Assembly (NCBI GenBank): GCA_963277665.1
Contig: OY728123.1
Coordinates: 627,500,915 to 627,564,914, forward strand
Length of the DNA stretch: 64,000 nucleotides
Source of the DNA: Viscum album
Taxonomy: Eukaryota; Streptophyta; Magnoliopsida; Santalales; Viscaceae
Direction of reading: 5' to 3'
This document shows positions 1 to 12,200 of this stretch, piece by piece (within the stretch, counting starts at the first letter, position 1; the number at the start of each line of letters is the position of its first letter). The notes beneath the pieces were generated by a model, which was given only the letters and a program-made list of their open reading frames with translations, had not been told where the DNA came from and did not search any database. A program made the translations under genes and the position numbers.

Positions 1-289
1 CAACTGTAAACACTTGTTTTTTCCATTTCTAGCTAATGCGATAGGGTTGTTGTGTTTTGAACACTGTCAACATTTATCCTCCATCACCATAGCACCCTCA
101 TTGCATTCTGAATGTCAGTGTTGTGATTCAAACTTTTTATCTCCCTTTGTTGGAACTAATTCCAATTCCCTAGGTGGTATCCCTCTTGTGCACTAGCATA
201 TCAGTGTAGACCTCAATTAGGTTCCTTGACCCACCAGCGAGTTGAGATTCCCTCAATTATAGACTTGAGGAATAAACCAAGTAAAATTC

Positions 290-1610
290 TTTGTGTAACC
301 CCCATTCACCATTTCCGCACCATTGAGGCACCCTGGTACCTTCTATTCGTAAGCCCCATTCACCGTTGTCGCTCCATAACAGTACTCGGGAAGCTTGTTT
401 GCATAATCCCCATTCACCATTTCCGGTCCTAGTGGCAGCCGGTTGGCTTCCTCATGTAACCACATTGACCATTGTCTCTCCTTAGTGGCACCTGGGAAAC
501 TTACTTGCATAAGCCCCATTCACCATTGACACTCCATAGAGGCACCCGGGCACCTTCCTTGCATATTCCCCATTCACCATTGTCGCTCAATAGAGGCACC
601 CTAGTAGCTTCCTTGAGTAATCCCTATTCACCCTTACCGCTCATTAGCGGCACAAAGGAAACTTCCTTGCGTAATCCCGATTCGCCATTTCCACTAAATA
701 GTGACACTATGGAAGCTTTCTTGTGTAATACCCATTCACCATTGTAGTTCCTTAGTGGAACTTGGGCTGCTTCATTGTGTAATCCTCATTCACCATTTCT
801 TCTCCAAAGCGGAACCCAGGAAACTTCCTTGCGTATGACCCATTCACCATTGTCCCTCTTTAGTGGCACCCATGAAGCATCCTAGCATAAAAACAATTCA
901 CCATTTCTGCTCCATAGTGGCACTCGGGTAGCTTTCTTGTGTAATCCCCATGCACAATATCCACTCTTTAGCGGCACCCGAGTAACTTAATTGTGTATGC
1001 CCCAACCACAATTGATGCTCCATAGCGACGCCCAGGATGCTTCCTTCCATAAGCCCCATCCACCATTGTCACTCCATTGCCACACCCGGACATCTTCTTT
1101 TTGTAAACCCCATTCACCATTGCCTCTGCATAGCGGCAATTGAGACACATCCTTGCATAAGCCCCATCCACCATTCCCACTCCATAGAGGCACCCTGGAA
1201 GCTTCCTTGCGTAGGCCCCATTCACAATTGTCACTCCATAGCGGCACCCAGGTAGCCTCTTTGCGTATGCCTCATCCACCATTTCCACTCCCTAACGGCA
1301 CCCGGGCTGCCTTCTTGTGTAAGACCCATCCACCATTGCCACTCCATAGCGGCATCAGGCAGCTTCGTTAAATAATCCCCATTCCCTATTTTCGCCCAAT
1401 AGAGGCACCCTAGAAGCTTCCTTGCATAAGCACCATTCACCATTGCTGCTTATTAGTAGAAAATGGGTAGCATATTTGTGTAAGCCCCATTCACTATTGT
1501 CACTCCATAGAGGCACCCAGGAAACATCCTTGCGAAAGCCCCATTCAACATTTCCGCTCTGTAGCATCACCATGGAAACATCCTTACATAAGACCCATTC
1601 ACCATCCTTC
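290..1610. repeat. 54-bp minisatellite, about two dozen degenerate copies
   Basis: A moderately GC-rich unit of about 54 bp recurs head to tail. It contains CATTCACCATT, then a short stretch ending in CCATAG(C/A)GGCACCC, then CTTCCTTGCGTAAGCCC. Successive CATTCACC anchors fall at about 301, 357, 411, 517, 571 and 625 and continue to about 1600. Copies differ by scattered substitutions and small indels. Because 54 is a multiple of three, several frames on both strands stay open for 60-100 codons. On the minus strand this gives an 18-residue repeat rich in W-G-L-x-K. I see no start context, domain or codon signature that would make it a gene. Confidence 0.85.
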
Positions 1611-1739
1611 ATGGACACACCTTTGCACCTTGATCGTCAGGTCATTGTCTCCTCTTGTTACTCTCACCGTGCATGACTCATGATGGAATAGAGCAGTAAG
1701 AATTGACGATGGAATCCTACCCAGGCCTCCCTATAGTGT

Positions 1740-2240
1740 ATGCCCCAAAACCTATCTGAACTATGTAGTTTTTTATCCTTTCCAAGGCAAGGTATGTAGG
1801 ATGGCTCTGTGAGTTTCAAACCCAACACCTACTAGTCTCAACCCCCTCCACTTCAGTTCACCAAACTCCCCTGAACTACAGGGACATTGAACTTTTCCAA
1901 GGAAATGTACATAGGAATCATTGATGAGGTTCAATCCAAACGCCTATTGGCCTTGACCCCCACCACGTCAGTTCACCAAACTCTCTCAAACTACATGTAC
2001 TTTGATCATTTCCAAGGAAAGGTATGTAGGATGCCTACATAAGGTTCAATACCAACACCTATTTGTCCCGAATCCCTTTATATTGGTTCAACAACACTTC
2101 TTCAAAACTACAAAGACTTTGATCCTTGCCAAGGCACGATACGTAGAAATCCTCCTTGAGGTTCAATCCAAATTCCCATTGGTCTCGACCACTATACATT
2201 TTTCCACCCCCATCATGAATGATGTTAAACTATATGCCCA
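1740..2240. repeat. Degenerate tandem repeat of about 115 bp
   Basis: At least four copies of a unit containing TTTCCAAGGnAAnGTAnGTAGGA, a GGTTCAATCCAAACnCC segment and TCAGTTCACCAAACT. The TCCAAGG anchors lie near 1781, 1896, 2011 and 2128, a spacing of 115-117 bp. More diverged copies appear near 2540 and 2750-2840, separated by other sequence. No coding function is evident. It may be the internal repeat of an unrecognised retroelement. Confidence 0.7.
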
Positions 2241-4030
2241 TTTTGTCTTGTATGACATTAAATCCTCCCCTAATCAGTGGTAATCCAATGTGATTCCCAT
2301 TCAACGGTTATCTGTTGTCATCCTGATGCAATGATAATACTTTTTCAAACACATGTTGTTGTAAGACATTTTCAACCCCATGTAGTGGTAATCCGTTTTC
2401 ATCACTTTTGTTGGGACCCACATCTCTGGTCCGCCCGAGTGGAATCATACCAACTCCAGGATGCTGACCACATCTCAGCCCCAGTATCATCAGGTTGGTG
2501 TCCTCTACACACACCTCGATTCTATACCCCCATCCAGAACTCTGTGGACTTTGATTCCCTACCTCAGAAATATGTAAAAATCCTCTCTATGGTTTAAGCC
2601 CATCACACATGTCCCATAGTCGTATCTCCTTCATGCCTATGAGTTTCAGGAAGGTCAAGCCCCAACTCAGAGGTTCCACTTCCTTCGGGTCCTATCCATC
2701 TATCCATTCTCATTGGTCACCTCCTCATGTTTCCCATTGACTCACTGACCTACGTAGTCTTAGATTCTCTTCCATGGGGATACGCAGGATGCATTTTTGA
2801 GGCTCAATCCAAACACTACTGATGCCTTCACCACATTTCCATCTCAATCTCCCTCCACTAAATTCAAATCTCTATCATCCATCCTGATTCTCACCTGGGT
2901 CGCCACATCCTAGTGAAATCCGGAAATTCATCACAGTGCTGCACATAATAAAACCCAGGTAGCTAACCATGCATAAGCCCCACAACATCCATAACCATCC
3001 ACCCAAGAGTATCCCTCTTGCAATAGGCCTTTTTCTAAGTGTAAGCTGGATCAAGTATCCCAGTTTTTGTCCTTTTTGTACACCCTGATTCATCACCTCT
3101 AAGAACAACATGGGTTTTGTTCCATATCTTCTACAAACAGTATGTAAGAAAACATAACAAGATTCAATCCTAGCCGATGGTAATAATTGATGTTCCTTAT
3201 TCTGGGATACACTCTTTCTGATCTTCCCTCAGTGGGGCCCAGATCATACTTCACAGTGTGACATCTTCCCATCATTGGACACACCATCATGAGTCTTCTC
3301 TTATTGAGTGTTCTGGTCCACAAATCAAGATAAGACTCCTGGAGGTCCCTCCTAGGGATGTACCAATCTAATCTGTATCTATGGAAATTTCTGAAAACCC
3401 TCATTCAATCTCTGCAAGACATTAATCTTTTGGACTTCATCATGTTAAACATGAGATGCCTGCGGATGACCTCATAAGAAATGGCTTTTCCATTACTTTC
3501 TCGGAAAGTCATTAAACTCGTGGCATACCCCATGTTAAACATGGGAACTGAGGAAAACCTCATAGGAATGAATCTAGAATATGATAACTTTGTGACTGAC
3601 ATGGGGTTCATTTAGTACTGCGCCCATGAGATACCCTCTTATAAGGAAGAATACAGGTTCCCTAACACCCATGCATCCAAAGATGCCCCGATATTTTTTA
3701 TGTTGTCATCAACTATGACTGACGGTTTCCACGATGTAAACACCCCATGGAATGTACTAAAATATTTAGTGTAATTAATCGGCTTCCACAAATATATGGC
3801 ACCAGGAATGAGATTCAAAAACCACTTCTTAATCTATGAGGGAGAACTGGACTAGGTAACGTGTTTCGGTGAGGAATCCACGGAAGGAGGAACTGACGTC
3901 CCGTCTTCCCATTTCAATCAAGGAGAAAACATCCCTAAAAAAGTGACGAATGCCGCCCGCCTTTGGAAAGTGGGAATGTAGGGCAACAGCTGCGCTTCCT
4001 CAATAGATAGATACACTCACCCCGGAGAAA
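2241..4030. other. Unassigned, relatively GC-rich repetitive DNA
   Basis: No gene can be supported here. Open stretches of 70-100 codons on the minus strand (2875-3111, 3099-3404, 3405-3611) resemble no family I recognise. A 13-bp string CATGTTAAACATG occurs at about 3441 and 3531 within a roughly 90-bp imperfect duplication that also shares GACCTCATAAGAA/AACCTCATAGGAA. The block ends sharply near 4030, where base composition drops to strongly AT-rich. It is most likely non-coding transposon sequence. Confidence 0.4.
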
Positions 4031-4245
4031 TAATTAGAAATAATTACATACAAAGAAAAGGGAATTATGATTTATTAAACTAATGGAAGAATTATGAGGA
4101 TTTTTTATGAATTATGAAATTCTTTTATAAGGGGAATATTTATGTTTACCATTTATATGGGAATAAATTAAATATATAATGATACATAAATGTTTATATT
4201 ACTACTACAGAGTCTCATATTATAACACGAGTAATCCTTTTTTAG

Positions 4246-4560
4246 GTGATAATTAGAACAAATAAATTTTACAATGATCCTTTGTTAAGAGGAGTATACA
4301 ATATTGGGATTGAATTATACATTATTTCAAATAAGATAGACAATAATAAAATGGTATATGATTATTATAGACTAGTTAATATTTTTATGAAAATGATTTT
4401 ATATCCTATCCCAAGGATAAATGTTTTTTAGCATTTGATAAAATAGATGAGTTTTTTTAAATTAAATTTATACATTTTTATGATTAGAGGTGGATAAGAT
4501 ATGAATTTATCCCTAAAATATCTTCTTTAAATCTTAATGGAAATTTTTATTTTTTGTAAT
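4246..4560 (+). pseudogene. Decayed Ty3/gypsy reverse transcriptase fragment
   Basis: The plus-strand translation keeps the framework of the gypsy reverse-transcriptase palm. An N-K-M-V-x-D-Y-Y-R-L segment corresponds to the family's R-M-C-I-D-Y-R-x-L, followed by Y-P-I-P-R-I for Y-P-L-P-R-I-D, and, past in-frame stops at about 4430, F-F-K-L-N-L for F-S-K-I-D-L. In the family this enzyme copies the element RNA into DNA. The copy has several stops and the YVDD region cannot be found downstream, so it is long dead. Together with the integrase remnant at 6.0-6.2 kb it implies one gypsy element running left to right. The assignment rests on the order of matching residues, read by eye. Confidence 0.55.
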
Positions 4561-5984
4561 GTTATTTGGGGTATTAAAAAAATGTGTCTCTATATGGGGA
4601 TAAATAATAGGGTTCTAACCACATGTTTTTTATTTTGTTATAGTATATGATGTTTATAAATACATTTATACTATATGGATGTGAGTTATAAATAAAATTT
4701 TACAATGGTGTTGGAGTGATATAGGGGACAATATTCATATTGTATGATATCTAAGTTTCAATTTGAAATGGAGAAGCTGTATTTCCTCTATTTTTTAATA
4801 AAATAGAATAGTGTATCATTGGATTTAATGAAGATCCATGTAATTATATCCTGAATCCTATAGGAAAATATTTCTGATCTAAATATATTGTTATGTACTA
4901 TTAGTCATTATTGGAGTTGTTTAATCATCATTACCAAAATATCGACTCTATTATATATTTTATCTATAAAATGTAATTTTTTTCATTTTTGGTGACTTCA
5001 AAGATGATTTTTAATTATTAAATTATAATTTTATGAGTTGTCATTCATAAATCACATATTAAGGGTAATATATATGTGATATATTATTATACTTATTATC
5101 TGGTCTCCATAACTATAATGATGTAGGAGTGTTTTGTGATATATTATTATTTGTGTGTGTCACATCCTACATACCATTTTTACTCTTGATTATGAGCATG
5201 TGCTTATAGTGTTTCATCCAATGTTATGTAGGAAATTTTGATTTTTTGAAACATTTTATTTTGAACCAAAAAATTTTGTTTTGGAATTAATATTTAACTT
5301 AAGGATTTGAATTTAAATTTGATAATATTGGGGAATTTTCTCATATAATTTGACATCAGTATCATATATAACATTAGAATGGGTAATCTGTTCAATTATT
5401 CATTATGATAGGAATTATATTGTTATTCCAATATCTTAGTGACTAAGGAATGGAAATATCTGGTGTTTTTCAATATTTTCATCTCAATTTTGATGATTTT
5501 GATTATAAATCATCCCTTTATCATATTATGGTGAAATATTTATTGTTGAAAAAGTAGGTAGAGTCTATGCAAATTTATTTTAAAATATATTTTTTTGTGA
5601 GATTTGTAGTGAATGTTTATTATCTTGATGTATGGAATTATGATAGTAAAATCATGTTCTTTTCCAAAGGAATTAATTTTTTGTGACTTATAAGGACCTA
5701 TTTTTGATGATTTTTTATTTTCATTATTATAAGTACATCCATGTGTTTTTAATATATATAAAAATTTAATGAAATAGTTAATATAAAATGTGATAATAAA
5801 ATAAATTTATGAGTTTTTATGAATGTATAATATATTTATATTTTATAAATAAACAAATTTGGTTTTTTTGAGTTTGTTGGTATCCCTCTAACATTCCATA
5901 ATGAAAGTGGGGTGAATTTTTCATATATTTTTTATGAAAATAACCTTCACTTCCAGTGTGTTTGATTCTATTTTTGATTTTTTT

Positions 5985-6238
5985 ATAATTTAAAAATGAT
6001 ATTTCATTTCATTCATGGCAATTAATCATTTAATGTGTTCATTATTGAAAATATTTATATAATAGTGATTGTTATGTATCATGGAATTTTGATAATGATA
6101 ATATCTGATTGTGGTTCTCAATTTATATCCCGAATGTGGAGGGGGTTAATTTTTACATTGGGAACTTGGTTTTACCATATCACTTCATTCAATATGCTAT
6201 TTAATGTAAAAATTGTGATATGCGATTCTTATGATTGA
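5985..6238 (+). pseudogene. Decayed Ty3/gypsy integrase core fragment
   Basis: A 67-codon open stretch from 6035 reads H-G-I-x-x-x-I-I-S-D-C-G-S-Q-F-I-S-R-M-W-R, then L-G-T. This is the integrase catalytic-core signature (H-G-x-P-x-x-I-x-S-D-R-G-x-x-F-x-S-x-F-W, with the second catalytic Asp). The third catalytic residue and the H-P-Q-T-D-G-Q segment are not recognisable downstream. In intact elements this enzyme inserts the cDNA into the chromosome. Sequence on both sides is too decayed to read, and no LTR could be matched to this element. It is probably the same element as the reverse-transcriptase fragment 1.4 kb upstream. Confidence 0.65.
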
Positions 6239-9200
6239 TTATAATTTTAAATCCTATATATTTTATTATTTTACGATCATTGTGTTCATCATTTACTATA
6301 GTGAAATTATTTTATTAATTATTTCTTGCAATTATGTTAAACAGATCCCTTATAATTAATTGTATGAATAGATTTTTAATTTGTAACTATATTGTGTTTA
6401 TATTTGTTTGTTAATATACAATTATGTAAGAGAATATTTTAGAGGGAAGATAATTTATCCCCATTAGAAAATATCATACTTGTACAACCCAATGGTAACA
6501 TGAATTTTGTATGGGTTAAGGGAGGGTGTGGATATTGTTTTTTAGTAGATAAGACATTGTATTTTTTATTTTCCCTAAAATTATGAATGAATGGCTTGAG
6601 AGGAAATAAATATTTCTCAAGTATTTAATAGGTTTTTAATGAATTTTGATGATATATAGAGGTATCCTATAGTTATGTTTTTTATCTACTCCAAAAAGGA
6701 TTCATTATCGGATCTATTTTTTCGAATTTGAAGTATTATAATGATATGAAAATGTGTTTGATTTGAGTGATATTTATATCGATGAGGTGATAAATGCTTT
6801 TCAGTATCTAATGAAATTTTATGATGATAGAAATATCTTCCTTCATGGACAACTTATACCCTTTGAATACGATCATCATATTCATAGTGGTGGGAATTCA
6901 ATTACATCTTTTATTAAATCGTATATATGGAATGAATACCATAAATTATACAAATTTCTTATTTTCTTCTTTTGATTTTAAACCATACTATATTTATTAT
7001 AGTTATATAGTGACAATTATTATGAGAATTATTTCAATTTAGGATCATTTATTATGAATGTTTAGTGTTAAATATTTTTAAATGGGTGTGTATTGTTGGG
7101 AGGTAAACACTCAATGAATGGTATTTTTTGAAAATTTAGATTTTATTTTGGGCATTTTGAATTTTAAGGGTAACAAAATAATTTTATTTGAATTATATTA
7201 GAACATTTATCAGGAATTTCATTTTAGACATGATATATAGCCTTAGGATGTTCTGTTTTAATTTTTGAGATGGTTAAACATTTTTAATTGAATAATAATT
7301 TCATAATTTAATTACATATTTATTTCCTTAATGTATTGAATTTTTCTACAACTACATATTATAAATAATTTGTGGAGATATTTAGGAGATGTTGATCTAG
7401 GATATTAAAGGTGTAAATTAAATAAATATTTTGTATCAATGGAACGACTCCGGGTTTTGTAAATGTAATTAATGTGAATATTTGAATGGAAAATTAATAA
7501 AGAATACTAATTTTTGTTATGACATGTTCATGTGGTGGAATTGATATTTAATATATTATATTTATCTTTCAAACATTAAATTTTATTCTATTTTATCTAC
7601 TCTTTATCAAATATAATCATTGAATCATCCTTTCAAAGAGTTTCAAAGATACACAGTTGAATTAAATATATCAAAAATTTTCATTATTGATTAGTGATTC
7701 TCAAACATAATTTAATAGTGGTAGTTTAGTATATATATTTTTCATTATAAATATCTGTAAACACTGTTTTTTTCAACCACAATTGGTGGAAAATTAATGA
7801 TAATATTAAATATAAATTATATTAGTTAATAGAAAATTAGTTATAATGAATCAGTGATTGTGGAATTTTTGTTACAAAATATAAAATTTAAATATATTAT
7901 AAATTATATTATTGTATATTATTAGTATATAATTGAGGTTTATAAAGATGAAATATATCAAATGATTGAAAATTTACTATCAAAATATATAAATTTGTTG
8001 TTTTTTATTGGTATTGTTGGTTAAATGTTATATTATAATAAATTTTTGAGAATATATAATGATAGTACCGTGATGATATGATATCATCATGAAAATGTTT
8101 AATTTTTTATTAATTAATATTTTTAAATAGGGATATTTTCCTGATTGTTGAGGTTTAATAAATGTTTTATTATTAAATAAAAGAAATAATTTTTTTAATG
8201 AAGAACTCATTACTATGCCTGTTTTTACAATAATTGTATTACCAATTACATGGTCCAAAAGACTATTGAACAAGTTATATTCTTCTTGATTCAGCTACTG
8301 GAGGTCGCCTAGAGAACCCACCATGATGGCCCCAAAGACCAATGGCCTGCCATACATTGTTGCATAGATTTTCATCCAAGATGAATTTTATAGTTTCTAT
8401 AGTTCTGCAAAATAGTACCTAGAATACTCTATTGATACAATATCAATACCACACTTCTATAGGGACTAAAAATAACAAATAAAACTAGATTTAAACCTAG
8501 TTATGATGTAGATTTATGAATAATCTTTAACACTTGGGTAATCCCCTATTAACCATATATCTTTTTGGGGATTCCTAGACTCCTATTGGGGGTCCCAAAA
8601 AAGTCTAGATCACACCACACATTCCCCATTGGGAAATGCATTAGAAACTCCCTATTCAAAATACACACAGTTTCCATGTCTTGTTTTACTCAATAATTCA
8701 CACATTCCCAAAGATATAGAGGTTTATAACATGCAGGTACTACTCGACTGACACCCCATGATCTATTAATATTATTACATATTTCAATGATGAATTTAAA
8801 TTTTGATAAGGATAACTTATAATAATTTTATAGTGTAGTGTGTGGTATGGTATTATAAATATGTGATTGGTTTCCTATAATTGGGAATTTGAGACATTCT
8901 ACTTTGAAGTGAAATTTCCTTAAATTTTGGTAGTGAATGTAGGTGAAGAGGTATGAAATTATATTGGTCTTTCCAAACATTTAAATTTCACCTTACTATA
9001 TTTTAGTGAAAATAAATGTTCTCTGGTGATTTACATGGGAGTGGTGTGTAGTTATTATATTACATTACACTATTAAATAGTGTCATACCACAAGAACATA
9101 GTTGTTATAATGCTAAATAATTTTTATAATTCATTTTTTTGTTACTATGGTGGTGTATGTGGAATGATGTTGTGTTTGAATATATTTTTTGTGAAGTGAA

Positions 9201-12200
9201 TTCATATTTTAGATAGCTTGGGATTAAATTTTATAATTTATTTCCTTAGAATTAAGGGTAAAATATGTCAATATTAGATAATTTTTCATGAATTTCTATT
9301 ACATTTAACAATAAATCGCAACCCAGGTGAAACATTTATACTGTCATTAGGGATTAGATACATTGGAATCTTATTTTATATTAATGTTTCAACATCACCA
9401 TTTGATAATCAATAAACATGATTCCAATTTAGACATATTATAAACTATACTCCTCTTTATTAGATAGGAAATTAAAGGAGAAGGAAAGGTGATGTCATCA
9501 ACTCAATAGGGGACAACATAAGAGATATATACCAATAATTATGTGGGAGGATAATATGAATATCTAAGTATAATAACCAAATCAAGGTAAAAAAATATAT
9601 TATGAGTAAATCATAAATTATAGTACGTGGATAAAAAATTATGAATGAATACTTATGTATTTCAAAATAATAAGATAAAGTATGTATAAGAATGTGTAAT
9701 GGAGTGACAAAAATACTAATACATGGAAACATAACATAAGATTGTGCCATAACATTGAAATGTTCAATAAGAATATGAAAGATACCTAAACACGTAGAAT
9801 AAATTCTTTTAGGAAGACTCAGTACCAATACAATGATCACGAAATGTGTAATTTCCCATTACATTATATATTGGGTTCACCCCCCCCCCCAATTCTAAAA
9901 AACACTGTCAATTTGGTTTCCTCCAATGTAACTTACGTATCATTTCAGGATAGATAATTATATACCCAATTCATTGGATACCTATATTATTCCAATAACA
10001 CACATCAAAATTTTTAAAAAAAATACATATGTGTGCAACATTAATATGAAAACATTAATAATTATATCATATATTAATAAACCCATAAGAAATAAGTTAT
10101 TTAAAAAAATTATTTATTATACTTGAGCTTAATAAATTAGAAATGCATTCAATGGAAAATTTGATCATATCCCCTTTGAAGCATAAGAAACAATATAGGA
10201 TTTGTTCATAGTTGAATTTTTTTTTGGATAACATCCTAAAACTATTTCCAAAATTATAATAAATAGATTTATTATTTGTAATAAAATTTATTTTAAAAAA
10301 ATAAATTAATAACAAATTATTTCACAAAAATGATGAGAAATATGTATAAATTATTTTTAATAACCATAATAACATTTAGTTAAATATTCATAAATTAAAC
10401 CGAAGATAATACTGGAAAAAATAGACCATGCATGATTTTTTTTAAAAAAATTCCACTCTAAATAATGTAAAGAATTTAAAATCCAATTGTAAATGAAATT
10501 AAAAAATAAAATTTATTTTCATAAGGGAAATAATAATATAATATGAAAAAAATAAAAATGATGAAGATAACTGTATACTCAAAATGATGAAGATAATTTA
10601 AAATTTATTTTTGCATCGATAGATTTTAATAATTCTGTTTGTTTCCTTCATGTTTTTGAATGCCAATGTCAATACATATTCAATGATAAAATTTTTAACA
10701 TTTTTAGAATATTAATTGAAGAAGAAGAATTTTTCCCCATCACATAAGCCCAAACAAGTTCGTTTTATGGATATCATAGTTATGGTTAGTGGGATACAAA
10801 TACATGACAAACTAGTTTATTGAAATCCATTGACGATAACACGTTACATTTAAATGGTCATTTTTCATTGTTGAAGAATAATATTAACAATATTAATTAT
10901 GATTTAATAATTTATCTTATAAATATTATCGATTTGATAGTCATCCAGGATGAGAAAATTGTTTTTGTGTAGCAAAATTCCTTTATGTGGGGAAATGAAA
11001 AAAAACATGAACATACTATATGAATAAATGAGTAAGGTTATAGTGTTATAAAAATATTTTCTCATTATAAAATAGACATAATAATTTTAATAAATTATTA
11101 TTAAAATAGAGAATTGTTTCTTAAAATATTTTAATTGAGTAGGTACTCAAAAAATATTGCGACGAACTAGATATTTACATTTATTAATTTCCTATTTGAA
11201 ATGGGTTCCTTCCTAATTAACTATATATGACCCCTTCATAGAACTATATGTAATATAAAAAAATCATATTATAGATAGAATTTTTTCTTCTATTTAGGAT
11301 AGAAAGGTAAGTTAAATAATTGTCAAAATGTAGTAGAGTATGGGTACTTTTATAGGCATGTTTTTAGTGGCACTTTAACAAACATAAATTCCCTATGGTT
11401 TAGGGTTGTAATTTTACATGGAATGCAGATCCAAAGGGGGAATTTTTTTAATAAAATTATTGAATCCCATTATTAAAAAAATTAGACATAAATTTACTGA
11501 ATTTATAATCATTTCACCCTTAATTAATCTCATCTAACTCAGTTTCCCATTACTGTAGAGAAGTAATTTTTAAATCAATGCATTTTCATAAAAGAAAATT
11601 TAAATTTCCCATATTTGGTAGTTTTTTCATTATGATTCCATATTAGGGATCCATTAAATATTATGATTAATTTTATTTTTCATTAAATTTATATGATATA
11701 TATAAAATATTTTTTATAGAAAATAATTTCTTCCAGAAATAATTATTGATAATCTTATTTAAAATTTATAAAAAATTAAATGACTGTTATTTTTTATAAT
11801 TTGTTTACACATTAAATTTTATTATATTAATACACTATAAGTGATATATTTAATTAATATAAAAGCTTATAAGATATAGATAAATACTCATGTGAGGATT
11901 TCTATTTTTATACTTAAATGATTTTAGACATCCTATTATATTTATCATATTATCATTTAATTTTTTCAACCGCGTGTTATTTTAAATATTTATTTTAATT
12001 ATGTGACCAGATAAACCAATTATTTAATAATTATTATAATAATAATATTAAAAGAATTAATATGTAATGAATAAAAATTTATTTGTTAATTATATTATTC
12101 AAAAAGTATAATTTTTTTAATTTCATTAAAAAATTATTTTTCATATATGAATTATCCTATATTCTATTTCTATATAAATATTATACATAAAAATGTACCT

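Noticed and set aside
968..1676. Overlapping open frames of 70-106 codons on both strands
   Set aside because: They are produced by the 54-bp repeat, whose length is a multiple of three; no domain, start context or splice structure supports a gene.
8748..9000. Another TGTAACACCCC-family LTR start
   Set aside because: Only about 17 bases resemble the E LTR; no further collinear similarity or TATA box was found downstream, so it is kept only as a remark.
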